DNA of 64,000 nt. Source: Rhyacichthys aspro (Eukaryota; Chordata; Actinopteri; Gobiiformes; Rhyacichthyidae). The DNA lies in NCBI GenBank assembly GCA_036850595.1, contig CM072148.1, positions 2,213,160 through 2,277,159 of the forward strand. The letters are read 5' to 3'. The notes below the pieces were generated by a model, which saw only the letters and a program-made list of their open reading frames with translations, searched no databases and was not told where the DNA came from. The position numbers and the translations under genes were made by a program. Positions 33,616 through 44,790 of this stretch are shown here, piece after piece (position 1 is the first letter of the stretch; each line of letters opens with the position of its first letter).

Positions 33616-34270
33616 AAAAGGTTTTAACTGGATTTCTAAACAGGTTTTAGATGGATCGGAACAGGTTTTAACTGAATTTGAAAAGGTTTCATTTGGATTT
33701 AAAAAGGTTTTAGATGGAATTGAACAGCTTTTAGTTGGATCTAAACAGGTTTTAGATGGATTTGAACAGCTTTTAGTTGGATCTAAACAGGTTTTAGATG
33801 GATTTGAACAGCTTTTAGTTGGATCTAAACAGGTTTTAGATGGATTTGAACAGCTTTTAGTTGGATCTAAACAGGTTTTAGATGGATCTGAACAGGTTTT
33901 AAATGGATTTGAACAGCTTTTAGTTGGATCTCAACAGGTTTTTGATGGATTTTAATATATTTTATTTTATTTGTTCATGAAATCTTACGAAAAAGATAAA
34001 TTCTGTTCAAATCAAAATAAAACCTGTTTAAATGCAACCAAAATCTGTTCAGATTCATCTAAAACCACTTTCCATTAAAGGAAAAAGATAGAAAGAAGAA
34101 AGAGGAAGAAAGAAGAAAAAGATAAACTAAAGATAAGATTTTGTAAGACTCAAATGTAGATAAAACCTCACATTCAAAAATTAATAAAAGCTTCCCAAGT
34201 GTGACAATCTTCAGCCTCTAATAGGATTATTATTTACTATCGTGGCCCCTCACTACTTTGACTTTGACAA
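33590..34270. mobile_element. Foldback hAT-like element built on the 21-bp minisatellite
   Basis: Left edge ATGTGGCCCTTCAATACATT mirrors the right edge of the 40 kb element. It is followed by plus-oriented 21-bp units (33616-33953), an AT-rich turn, a few minus-oriented decayed units (34003-34066, AAACCTGTTTAAATGCAACC), and a right edge with GTGGCCCCTCACTACTTTGA. The last is shared with the flank of the 15 kb array. No transposase is encoded. The hAT label rests on end-sequence resemblance only, and no target-site duplication was found. Confidence 0.6.
33616..33953 (+). repeat. 21-bp minisatellite, about 16 units with a 42-bp dimeric higher-order repeat
   Basis: Units alternate between a GAACAGCTTTTAGTTGGATC form and an AAACAGGTTTTAGATGGATT form. 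This 42-bp dimer repeats exactly from 33722, 33764, 33806 and 33848. Outside the dimer block the units are monomeric and more diverged, as expected if the dimer amplified most recently. Confidence 0.97.
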
Positions 34271-34500
34271 CAAAGATTTAAAGCAATTGTCAGGGGTTTG
34301 AAATGGACTCAAAAGCATAAAGAGAGGCAGGAACAGGTCAGAAACAGGGAAAAGTTCAGCTGCAGAGACTCAAAAAGCTGTACAATGCTGGATGATAAAA
34401 TAAAATTAAACATTGGAGGGATTGGTGACGAGGAGCAGGTGTGTTTGATGAGTTGGAGGGAAATACTGAGCCGGGAGTGGACATAGGAGGAGATAAAGAA
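34271..34500 (+). mobile_element. Probable interspersed repeat fragment
   Basis: TGGACTCAAAAGCATAAAGA, GGAACAGGTCAGAAACAGGG and ATTGGTGACGAGGAGCAGGT fit, from memory, a repeat common in fish genomes and resemble 29885-30125. The open frame 34298-34486 lies in it and is not considered a gene. Confidence 0.4.
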
Positions 34501-35779
34501 GAGGAGAGTAGGGTCTTTAAGTGACACTCAAATGGAAACGATATAAAGGACCAAATACGTGGATTAGTTTTGTTCTAGTCGAGGCAGTGGAATGAAATGA
34601 CAAGTTGTGCAGCATGATATGAACAAATACTTTATGCAATGGCAGTCTCAGAAGAATACACCACATGTTTTTAACTCTGAAATTCACAAACATCTACAAA
34701 AAGAAAGAACAAAGAGGCACAGTGTGGTCCTGGAGATCAAACACCTCCAACATGTTCTCAGAATGAGCACCTGGAAAAAGAAAGATCAAAACAACTTAAA
34801 GGAACGGCTGAAGTCAAAGAGACGGGACAAGTGTAACATCTGGACTTAAATCTCACTGGAAATGACGAGGATTGAGGAAGTAGTAATAGTAATAGTATTA
34901 GTAGTAAATCTGAGCACATGATTAGGATGTTTCTGGCCACGAAACAAAAAGATGCTGAACTATTCATTGTCTAAACTAAAATATTCCAGTTTCTCCTCAA
35001 AGTTCAGTCTAAATCCTTCCCCCTTCAGTAACTCTGATGCTTAAAAAGTCTGAATGTTACATGAAAGTTCCCTTACAGACAGACAAACCTCTGAGGAGAA
35101 GTTAGTTGTCTCTGCTGCAGCGACACCAGTGTTTCACAGACGACAGGACGGACACCAAGATGCTTTACAGTCACCCATTAAACCCATCAACATCTGAGGG
35201 ACACATGGACCTAAGGAGGCCGTCCCGTCTGTGCACTTCTTTGTTATTTTGCTGCCTCTTCGCTCTCACAACACAAGCTGCACTCACACGTTTTTAAAGC
35301 AGAGCAAACGGTCGTAAAATACGAGCCCATCAGCCAACTGCGGCTAATTAATCCAAACAATTTTATTACGATCGCGGAGGAATATAGTAAAGTAGTGGAC
35401 CGGACATAAATGAGCAGTTGGCTGCTTGGCCCGAAGCCTGAACGTGTGTGTGTTTACAATACAATGCACTTCCCTGTTTCAGCAGATTGAAGCAAATTGA
35501 AAAAGTGAAAAATAAAAGTGTTTTTCTCCATCCAAGTGGATCCACACCGTCCTCTTAAAGCCCACAGTTGGAGCGTGGGCTGGTATATATATGTGTGTGC
35601 CTCTCTTTGTATTCATAAAGTGATCTAAATGTTGGAGCGCGGAGCCTCCATATGTTTGATAAAATGTTGAGAAAGCATTGCAGCAAAACCGGCAAATAAA
35701 TGACTCAACTACATACAGTTCTTTGGCTAAAAACACAAACAAATAAACCATTCCTTCATCTCTATTCATTTAACGTCAG
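34501..35779. other. Non-coding, nothing recognised
   Basis: Mixed AT-rich DNA. A short TAG/TAA-rich run (GTAATAGTAATAGTATTAGT) lies near 34882. Frames at 34607-34849 and 35479-35769 have no domains. Confidence 0.4.
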
Positions 35780-36240
35780 AGGCTGGCGCGGGACAGAGAG
35801 AAAAGCGTCCCAGCTGCGTCATTATACGGGCCTAACACATTCGTGATACAAGCTAATTATGTTGATGCAAGTAAGTAATTAGGTTTGCTGATTTCATGCA
35901 TTTTCCTTAACCCTTAGTTGAAGAGCTTCACTGTCAATAGTCAGTTAATTAGCCCAAAAGCACATCTATTTCTGTTTATGTATCATGTATCTACTCAAAG
36001 AGGCAAATTAATTATGTGAAATTCATCTAACACAAGAAAATAAGGAGTGTTTTGATTAAAAAGCGAGTGCCTGAACTGATGCAGTGAATAACTCGCTGGC
36101 TTTGCTTTGTGCATAAAACAGACGTAATCCCAGCACATATTGAAATGAATTATGCATCACTTCATTGGGCCGTTTCAGAGAGTGATAGTGATACCTGGAC
36201 AAATTACTACAAAGTGAAATTTTTGTTATAATTAGTAGAA
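35780..36240. promoter_or_regulatory. Best candidate conserved non-coding element (homeodomain-motif-rich)
   Basis: Dense TAAT-type core motifs include TAATTAGG (35877-35884), TTAATTAG (35945-35952) and TTAATTA (36008-36014). There is also an ATGCAT octamer-like site (36152-36157) in non-repetitive sequence that matches no other part of the window. This combination is typical of developmental enhancers in vertebrate gene deserts. Conservation is inferred, not shown. Confidence 0.35.
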
Positions 36241-36452
36241 TAGATGATTTTCAGGGGTGTATCAATCACATTCTGACATGGTTTTTTAATAGCAACCAAT
36301 ACCTTTTGATAATGAATCACTGCTTATTTATGTAGTGTATTACTGTATTAACATTAACAGTTAATAAACGTTACAAAATCCCTCTCTGTGTGACCTCACT
36401 GTCAGCGGCGGCCATGTTTGTTACCAGTAGAGACGTTTAAGATGGCAAGTTT
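36241..36452. other. Non-coding spacer before family C
   Basis: Includes GGCGGCCATGTTTGTTACCA near 36406, which may be part of the family C element in this locus but is not present beside the 18 kb copy. Confidence 0.35.
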
Positions 36453-36688
36453 GGAAGAAAGAACATGTCTCTGAAACAGTAGGAGGTAATTTTAGTGAAT
36501 TTTGTACAAATATAACTCTGTAGGGTCCAGTGTATTGGAGTATTTTCTTTATTCTATGTGTTGTCTAGTCCTCGTCCCGGGACAGGAGAGTTATATTTGA
36601 GGTTTGTCTCCAGCTGATGGGACTGTGTCAGTGAAATAAACATGATTCTACTGAGTGAGAATGTATATTTTGGGTTAAAGTTACATGG
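36453..36688 (+). repeat. Interspersed repeat family C, copy 2
   Basis: Matches 18251-18486; see that entry. This copy has about 30 bp more after the CCCGGGACAGGAG block (TTGAGGTTTGTCTCCAGCTG) and is not attached to an AB element. Confidence 0.8.
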
Positions 36689-37901
36689 TACTACTCTTAG
36701 GTCTGCCAGAGACTAAAGAGAAACAGAATTAAACAGGATCCCAACAGAGTGTTTTGGGGGCCACTGGTGCCTTCTGCCTGGGGCCCCAAGAGTCTTGAGA
36801 AAAGCCTCTGATCATTTTTGTAACAAACAGGGAGCATAGATCTGAAATGAATAGATTAACCTCTTGGATCGGACCTATTTTTGGACACGCAATGTTAATA
36901 TCAATGCTCACAGTGAAGCAATGTATGAAATGATCAACTATATATGGCATTAGCAGCACACTGGTCTGGACCATGGCTCACTGTGGACATTGTTAGCCTT
37001 TAGCAACACACTCGATACGACCAGAGAGCTAAAGAAGACGAGGCAGAGGTCTTACGTGCTTTTGTCAAGCTCCAACAAGAGACAGTGCTATAATAGCTAA
37101 CTGCAGATGCTAACAGTGGCGCTAATCTGCCTCAAACGTGAAGAAGTACTGTTAGAATATAGCTAATATTAACTCAAAAGACACTGTTTTATTTGTTTAT
37201 TACTGTGATTTAGATACGTGAAGGTAATAAATGGAGTTTCAATAGAGAGAACATGAAAATAACAGCTTTCTCTATATTTTTTCATCAGTCACATTCACAC
37301 CATCAGCTGTAACAGAGAAATAAGAGGGACCTGAAATGTGAGATTCAGCTGCGATCCTTCGGCAGTGATTGTGTCGAGCGCTTTGAAAGCAGGTGGCTAG
37401 AAAACTCATTCACAAACAGACAGACGCAGTGTAATTATCCGCACACCTGATGCACGGCGCCGCTCACACACACATCTTCCGCCGCGCACACACACACTCT
37501 GACGGCTATGTGACAGTCTAATAAGCCGGCGTGTCACACAGACTGACTCTGGAAGCCCATAATCAAGTAGATTTGTCCAAGAAGCGTATTGAACAGTAAA
37601 TTCCACACACAAAGCCATTAAAGATTTTGTTTGCCGGCCACGAGGAACTGTAAAGAAATGATGGTCGCAGTAATCAGTCTAATGTTTGCCCAGAGCTGTG
37701 GACTGACATTTAGAACAGTGGATTATGGTATAAAACCCACATGGCGCCTGTCAGAGAGCACTATCATATTATTACACTAAACTATTAGAGATTACTGAAA
37801 CAATAGCAGCGTTTGAAGTGCTCCACTATAGGTCTGTACCTGGTGGGACACTGTTTAAACTCCCCTTTGACGGCAAATGGAAATGGAATCAGCTCTGTTA
37901 T
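36689..37901. other. Non-coding; possible repeat fragment at 36.74-37.0 kb
   Basis: GGGGGCCACTGGTGCCTTCT and GGGGCCCCAAGAGTCTTGAG look like part of a fish transposon I cannot name. GTCTGGACCATGGCTCACTG near 36964 also occurs near 16308. The minus-strand frame 36729-36974 has no recognisable domain. Short CA-rich tracts lie at 37465-37500. Confidence 0.35.
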
Positions 37902-38200
37902 TAGGGATTATTCTGATTACTTTTTCCAATTAATCCATTAATAATCAGATGTGAAGTTTGTGTAAATGTGTGGACCTGTTAGATTAACAAAGAAAAGTGT
38001 CAAAAACCTGTTCCTGTTCCTGAAGCTCTGCCACAAACTGAGGTCAGAGCAGAGACACATAAAGATGTACTGCTCTGTCTTTAATAAAACCTCTTCTCTC
38101 AAAACATTGCATATTTCAGAGTCTATCAATACCCCAGATAGCTATTAATCCATTATTAAATGATAAAAATCGATTAATCCGATTAGTTGTTACAGCCCTA
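37902..38200. mobile_element. Non-autonomous hAT-like element, decayed
   Basis: Starts TAGGGATTATTCTGATTAC and ends AATCGATTAATCCGATTAGT...ACAGCCCTA, which gives approximate inverted ends (TAGGG... and ...CCCTA) plus internal ATTAATC-type inversions. No 8-bp duplication is visible. It resembles a common fish 'TAGGGCTGCAAC...AATCGATTA' family. Confidence 0.5.
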
Positions 38201-39746
38201 ATTTCAATGCTGCAGTAAATGTTTCTATAAATTATATTTGACCCTAAAAATAGGATTTTCAAACAAATATTTTGGATTGTGGTGCGTGCCACAAGATGCT
38301 AACTGTAACTAAAATCAGAACGTCTTTTAATAGGAATTGTTTGCTTTGTTGGAGTTTATTTTAAGTCGCTGTAGAGATCCAGAACTGTGGTCAAATAAAC
38401 ATGTACCTGTCCTTTTGCAAACACTTTCAACAGGAGCTATCTATCCGTCAGACTCAGTTTAGCTTTTATAATTCTTTCTTTCTTGAAATTTAATCTAGGA
38501 GGTTTATCACAAGAACAAGACAATCTTTGTTTTACGTTTTGATTTGTATTTTGACCCATGGGGAATTCTCCGTTGTCTAATGTCGACTACAGTGCATTAA
38601 CTCCACCTTCTCCACTCTTCTGGAACCCTTTGTGTTCCTTTTGCAAATATAAACGACTAAAATCACAACGACCCGAACCGTGCCGCTTCAAACCCAGGCT
38701 TTGGATAATCCTGTTAAAAAAACAGCCGAGTTTCGGTGCCCGCCTCCGACGGTCCACAGCTCAGTTTGCTTTACCGCGAGCCAGACCTTGTGTCGTCCAA
38801 ATGGGACACCGTTTACGACGAATTGGTCCAAATGGGCTTTTCAAACGGTGTCCACAAATGCACAACAAAGAGCTCACGGTCTGGCTCTGTTCTGTCGTCG
38901 AAATGAACAGCTGTGAACGGTGGCCTTGGTTGTTTTTAAAAAGAAGAGGACAGTTTACCTCGTCCTATTGAAATCCATCGAGCGGTTTCATCGACTTAAA
39001 TACTGCTAAAAGCAAAATGTGGCTCGGAGGAAAGTATAAATCACTTTAACTGATATTCATGTGAGTGATTTGTAAAGAGGCTTAGATTTTTCTCACGTCT
39101 CCTGGCTTCATCCTAAATTTAATTCAGCTTGTCCTTGTGGAAAATCAAAGTATGTTCTAGAAACGAATGGAAATTTGCGGAAAAAGAATTAAACCATAAA
39201 AACTGTCGAACCATTAGCTGAATAACTGTAGCGGTGCATGTGCTGTGCTCTGACGCCGAGCCGAGAACACACTTTATCAGTTTCTTTATTAACAGACCTC
39301 AGAATGAATCACTCGATGAGAAGAAGTTGAATAACAGCGACTGTACGATAACACACAGCGCTGACGTTCAATAAAGACGTAACACAACATACAAAGGGTA
39401 AGATGGGTCAGGGATGTGGCTTTGTGAATGTTTGAACACATACAATTATTCTCAAGAAGTAATTATCAATAACTGAATAAATGGTAGACCTGTGTGCAGC
39501 ATGTGAACAGTGAATACACAATGTTCTTTCTAATGAACGGGAATATGTGACTCAATACTACAGTTTGCAGTTGAATGTAATTGTCAATAGTGTCAAGGAT
39601 AAATAAGAAATAAAACAGTCATAAACAATAAAGGCCAATGTTAAATAGACTTATTGGTTCAAGTAAAGCTGACATTACTTGAATTTCCAGTTTAAATTTA
39701 CAACTGTATGAATAGCTTAAAGTCTGGAAGTTTTTATGTAAAAGTA
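38201..39746. other. Non-coding, nothing recognised
   Basis: The 137-codon plus-strand frame at 38558-38971 has a somewhat higher GC content but no recognisable family and overlaps another frame in a different phase. It is rated as chance. Confidence 0.35.
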
Positions 39747-40017
39747 AAACAGGTTTTACTTGGATTTGAACAGGTTTTACTTGGGTTTGAACAGGTTTTA
39801 CTTGGATTTGAACAGGTTTTAGTTGGGTTTGAACAGGTTTTATTTGGATTTGAACAAGTTTTAGTTGGGTTTAGACAGGTTTTGATTGGATTTAAACAGG
39901 TTTTACTTGGATTTGAACAGGTTTTAGTTGGATTTGAACAAGTTTTAGTTGGGTTTGGACAGGCTTTGATTGGATTTGAACAGGTTTTACTTGGATTTGA
40001 ACAGATTTTGTACTGAT
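39747..40017 (+). repeat. 21-bp minisatellite, plus-oriented arm
   Basis: Units have core CAGGTTTTACTTGGATTTGA or CAGGTTTTAGTTGGGTTTGA. Being seven codons long, the unit keeps a 102-codon frame (39708-40016) open with an LGFEQVL-like period. This is not a gene. Confidence 0.97.
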
Positions 40018-40055
40018 TTGAATTTTTTTTTATTTATCTTTGTAGCAAAAATCAA

Positions 40056-40175
40056 ATCCACCTAAAACCTGTTCGAATCTATCTAAAACCTGTTCAAATC
40101 CAATTAAAACCTGTTCAAATCCAATTAAAACCTGTTAAAATCCATCTAAAACCTGTTCATATCCAATTAAAACTT
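40056..40175 (-). repeat. 21-bp minisatellite, minus-oriented arm
   Basis: Reverse-complement units with core AAAACCTGTTCAAATCCA, in register at 21 bp and facing the plus-oriented arm. Confidence 0.95.
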
Positions 40176-40262
40176 AGTGCCAAAAATATCACCTTCTAAA
40201 TGTATTGAAGGACCACAGTAAACATTGCAAAGGGCCGCATTTGGCCCCCAGACCTTGAGTTT

Positions 40263-41326
40263 GACACGTGTGATCTAAAGGATTGAGACTGGGTCAAATA
40301 AGACTCAGGTAAGGGTCTTTTTTTTGGTCGACTGAAGCTGAAACCTTTGATATTGTCAAAAGTCCAAAACGATCCAGTGATACTTTTGCTATTACAATAT
40401 TGCGATACTGACAATATCATGATAAATTATTAATAACTGATGTCAGATTGTTTGGATATTGATTTCATTTTACAGTTTATAAAAATAAAATCTGAACGTG
40501 CTAAATAATGGTGCGTTTAAGGATGACAAAATACAAATAGGAGTGTTGTTGCTGCAAACGAAACACGCGTCTAGTCTGGGATATATGTGAGTCCAAGATG
40601 GCCGACGGCGCCTTCACAGCTGCTGGCTTCTACTCAAGGGTCAACATCAACACGTAAACAGTATAATTAATTTCTCTCGGTTTAATTTCATTTCCATTAG
40701 TTTTCCTTTCTCTTTCCAGGAGATAATCTGGGACTGGAGCACACACCGTTCGTAACGTGGGTCGTGTTTGTTCGTGCACTTAATGAGATGAATGCTCGTG
40801 AGCCGCCCTTCTCAATTACACGGAGTGGAGGGGAGAAGTAAGTGGGAAAAAGTGAAGAAAGATGCAGCGAGGGCCGGATAGAAGCAAAGAATGATGTGGA
40901 ACGACTGCACAAAGATGAAGAGAGTCCATTAGCCACAAACTGATTTTCCTCCATAAGCAGTTGGCCTCATCTGTCTTAGTATCTCGCCATCTTTGTTTTC
41001 ATTACGTCTTTTAGCTTCATTTCTTCATAAATCTACTCCAGTAATCTCGTAACTCAAAGTCTATTGGTCTTTTCACTTTGACACTCGCTCGATCAAAACA
41101 AAAGGAGGTTTTTGAAGGAGTTCTGAACAAAAGTTGATGGGTGTCATTCATTCAACAGTTTATAAAGCCCCAATGTGGCAAAAACTGGTTGATTTACACT
41201 TTGATTTTGCTGCAGTTTAAATAAATAGCTGACTTGATATGTTTTGTTAACTGTTAGCTGTTTCTAATGCGAGCACCAATTATTGAGATGTTAGAACACG
41301 TAAAAAAACAAAACCAGACCAGTTTT
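40263..41326. other. Non-coding, nothing recognised
   Basis: AT-rich DNA with a small CpG-containing stretch at 40565-40620 (AAGATGGCCGACGGCGCC). No supported feature. Confidence 0.4.
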
Positions 41327-41615
41327 TCCTCCAAAATACTAATCCATTTGACCAAACTGAAGTTTAGAGTTTAGCGTTAGCTTAGCTGTGACTTCAGCGT
41401 CAGGACGACAATTATCTCCTCCTCGTTAAACATTACGTGATTGAATTGACAGTATTTATCTGTGTTTTACGTTGTCTCCCTTTTCTCTGTTGATGCTTTT
41501 CTTTTTTCAGCTGTTTCTCTGTTAAAAGACATATTCAGCTGAAAATACACTTTATCTGCAGCTATTAAACTTCCTGGAACGTCATGTGACAAGTGTCGAC
41601 CAATGGGAGCGCTAC
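41327..41615 (-). repeat. Interspersed repeat family AB, copy 5
   Basis: Near-identical to copies 1, 4 and 6. The block between CCTCCAAAATC and AAAATACTAATCC seen in copies 4 and 6 has been collapsed here, apparently at the repeated AAAAT. It ends in the core at GGGAGCGCTAC, truncated within it. Confidence 0.85.
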
Positions 41616-42956
41616 TTTGATTTTCAGCGTCTTAGTGGATTATTGTTCTCTTTCTTGCTGTGGTATCTCCGTTTGTAGAAGCAAAATAAAGCTAACATTT
41701 GCAAGAGTAACTTAAATTTACTTAAAATTAAATGTAAATATTACGTGGCACTTGGTTAAACTTGTGCGTCTAACCTCAAACACGTTGGGGACAGATGTGT
41801 TGGCTGTTTTCCTGATTCTTTAGTGATGGATGCATTGTGGAAAAGTTTGAGTGCACTACATTTCAATCACTAGAAAATAGCGTACTCACTAAATAATGTA
41901 CTCTATAGAGGATCCTTCTAAACTAAATGGTGCAGGAGGTTTCTAAAAGGTCAGTAATAAGTACTAAATAATGTTTTGTTGAAATGTAGTTGTCCTTAAA
42001 AATACAGCAGGATGTTATTTAGTAATGAGCAATGTAAGTGCAGAAAACATGAGCTTCGAATAGTTATATGCACTTTTGACTTTCAAAACTAATTGATAGC
42101 AGCATATTACAGTTTAGAAAAGAGAACTCACTACTCAAAGCATAAAATCAATGGAGTCATTCTCACTCAAAAGCACTGCATTCACTAACAACCAAACTAT
42201 TTAATTGGCCACAAGTGGATGGCAGCGAGGATAAAATAAAAATCTGTGCTACTGCTTCAATAATGTACATTGAGGCTTGAAAGCAAAAAAAATCACAGTA
42301 AATGAGAAGAATGAAAGAGCTGTGATTCAACACTGATCCAGATTGTTATGTTTGACAAGATTTATCAGTAAAACATAAGTCTATTTATGGACACAGGTGG
42401 GAAAATTGATTTAAAAAGTTAAGTCATGAGCTGAAATCTGCAACAACTGTGCCTCCTGCAACGATCTGAAAACCCGCCAATTTAAAGCAAAGCAGCGTCC
42501 AGACAGTGTCAGCCTTCCTCTGATACAACATTCACACGCTCACAAACAGTCACAGGAACGTGCTTCTGGAAAGACTCGTTCAGTTTTGGTATTTTCCCAA
42601 AGCAACAACAGTATCAGAAGATGTTTGGGTTTGTTTTTTTAGTTTCTAGATATAACACATTGCACAGAAGAGGCTTTGCAATGTTCATGACGTCGAAATA
42701 CAGTACTGCAGGACACTTTTCTGCTTCCTAACTTGCTCCTTGTGAATGGATGAACGGTGTATAAGTTTATATGTCTCACAAAGGAATACTACATGTGACG
42801 ACAACATGAGCAATTCACATCACGGCTGCAGAACGACGTAGAATTTAAAAGTTACAGACGTGACAGTGTCGTGAATGAGAGACAAACACAGCTTCGACCT
42901 TTAAAAACGGTTCAGTGTTACATGAAGCTTTACAAGTCATTAAATATGACCAGTTC
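41616..42956. other. Non-coding, nothing recognised
   Basis: AT-rich DNA. No tandem array, transposon end or gene was recognised. Confidence 0.4.
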
Positions 42957-43195
42957 AGTAGGGCTCCAATTTAATGAAACAATATTGATTTGGGAAACTC
43001 TGATTCTTAATGTGTGTGCTGTACTTCGCTTCTCGTCCTGACGATGGTGCAATCTTTCTAGCTCTATTTATTTTATGGAGAATTCACTGTTTTGTTCAAT
43101 AAATCCAACATATTTCCAAAGTCAGTGAGTAATTGTGTAAAATAATTGCGATTTTAATAATGATCAAAATAATAAAATATAATTATGTTGTGCTG
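42957..43195 (+). mobile_element. Family D hAT-like non-autonomous element, copy with left end
   Basis: Begins with the hAT-type end TAGGGCTCCAATTTAATGAA and contains ACTGTTTTGTTCAATAAATC, CAACATATTTCCAAAGTC and AATAATGATCAAAATAAT. The internal block is shared with 19621 and 44679. The right end has decayed. Confidence 0.6.
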
Positions 43196-43258
43196 TATCG
43201 CCCATTGACTTTCTTAGTGAAGTGGGTCTGGAAACAGTTTATTTAAAACGGGGCAAGC

Positions 43259-43595
43259 TTCTGATTGGTTTTATAAATTCTGATTAGTTTTATAAATTCT
43301 GATTAGTTTTATAAATTCTGATTGGTTTTATAAATTCCGATTAGTTTTATAAATTCCGATTAGTTTTTGGTTTTAATTTTGGTTTTATAAATTCTGATTA
43401 GTTTTATAAATTCTGATTAGTTTTATAAATTCCGATTGGTTTTATAAATTCTGATTAGTTTTATAAATTCCGATTGGTTTTATAAATTCTGATTGGTTTC
43501 ATAAATTCTGATTGGTTTATAAATTCTGATTAGTTTTATAAATTCTGATTAGTTTTATAAAATCTGTTTGGTTTTATAAATTCTGATTGGTTTTA
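43259..43595 (+). repeat. 19-bp AT-rich minisatellite, about 17 units
   Basis: Tandem units of TTCTGATTGGTTTTATAAA with GATTAG and TTCCG variants. One disordered stretch (about 43362-43385, TTTTTGGTTTTAATTTTGG) interrupts the register. Unrelated to the 21-bp and 24-bp families. Confidence 0.96.
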
Positions 43596-43871
43596 TATCG
43601 ATCCAGTTGCTTTCGTCGGTAGCTTTAGCTGCATCGATTTGTTCCACCTCCTGGAAATCAAACTCCAATCAACAGGAAGCAGACTAATCTTTTTATATTA
43701 AACAGAAAAATAATAAAGATGGCGGCCGTCTGACGATCACAGACCGGTGAGAGTGAGACGTCACCGGGACAGACCTGGACCTGCAGCTGTGCTTTGAGAT
43801 GTGTTCACATGCAGCACAAACAACCCACTGCTGCTTTGTGATTCAGCCTGCACTCTGGCACTGCGTCCACT

Positions 43872-43914
<43 letters not shown>

Positions 43915-43940
43915 ACACACTCACACACACAGACAGACAG
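43872..43940. repeat. (CA)n microsatellite with TCA interruptions
   Basis: A long uninterrupted CA run is followed by two shorter runs separated by CTCA, ending in an AGAC run. It produces spurious His/Thr and Cys/Val frames on the two strands. Confidence 0.97.
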
Positions 43941-44040
43941 CTTGTAGTCCGAGCCAAGTCTCCATTCAGCTGGCTGTTCCTCACGAGGTAGACCCACCTC
44001 TGGCTCGGATCAAAGCACTGAGCTAAAAACCTCTCGTCAG

Positions 44041-44111
44041 ACTCACACACACTCTCTCACACACACTCTCTATCACACACACACACACTCTCTCTCTCAC
44101 ACACACACACT
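44041..44111. repeat. (CA)n/(CT)n compound microsatellite
   Basis: Alternating CACACA and CTCTCT runs, about 100 bp after the previous CA tract. Confidence 0.96.
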
Positions 44112-44678
44112 GCACTTCCTGCTTATTCCTGGTCGAGATCAAAAAGCCTCTTTTTAGCTGAGAGCCTGTAGCATAAATCAGCACACACACCTGTCCTAAA
44201 CACCTGTGGCACATCAAACACAGCCCAGCGCGAACACACACCTGCGGCAGGTAAAGTAAATCCCGTCACTCTAACAGACACACAGTGACACCCCTCCCTC
44301 CGGCAGCCGACCCCAGAGCTGCCCCGTGACCGAAGAGCCCACATTTAAATCTCTCTGAGGACGACCACATTAAAACAAACAAATGAAGGGCTGCAGTTCA
44401 ACCGACAATAAACACCACGAAGAAGAAGAAACTAAAGCCTGGACGTGTTCTTGAAGGAGCTGCATAAGAAGAGATCCAAAGTATGCACAATTTATGTATT
44501 TTTTATTTCAATTTTGTCTTCCAACGATCACAAAACCTTTGCAATCACGAAAAAATATATTATTTATTATAGTTTTTTATGTATTACTTGTTTTCCAGGA
44601 AATTGTAGAAGTGCACTACATCTTATTTATCTCAATTATTAATTCTGGGTACTGTTTAAGCTATTTATTTACACGTTT
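44112..44678. other. Non-coding, nothing recognised
   Basis: GC-moderate to 44340, then AT-rich. No supported feature. Confidence 0.4.
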
Positions 44679-44790
44679 GAATGTGTTTTGTTCAATAAAT
44701 CCAACATATTTCCAAAGTCAATGAGTAATCGTGTTTCAATAATGACCAAAAGAATTGTGAATTTTTTTTTTCCATAATGGAGCAGCACTA
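44679..44790 (+). mobile_element. Family D hAT-like element, copy with right end
   Basis: Shares TTTGTTCAATAAATCCAACA and TTTCCAAAGTCAATGAGTAA with the 42957 copy and finishes CCATAATGGAGCAGCACTA. That end looks like a degenerate GCAGCCCTA hAT terminus, complementary to the TAGGGCT start of the other copy. The left part is missing. Confidence 0.6.

Larger units (their letters stand above)
39747..40262. mobile_element. Foldback hAT-like element with opposed 21-bp arrays
   Basis: About 13 plus-oriented 21-bp units (39747-40017) face about 6 minus-oriented units (40056-40175) across a roughly 38-bp T-rich turn. The right edge contains AAATGTATTGAAGGACCACA and then GGGCCGCATTTGGCCCCCAG, CTTGAGTTTGACACGTGTG, a hAT-type terminus. 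The arms can pair to form a long hairpin. A left terminus is not recognisable, so the element is partial or rearranged. Confidence 0.65.

Noticed and set aside
38558..38971. 137-codon open frame with cysteine and arginine residues
   Set aside because: A second long frame in another phase covers the same DNA, and no zinc-finger spacing or known family was seen.
39708..40016. 102-codon frame with LGFEQVL-like repeats resembling a coiled-coil protein
   Set aside because: It is the 21-bp minisatellite read in its one open frame; the same unit at other loci is interrupted or in other phases.
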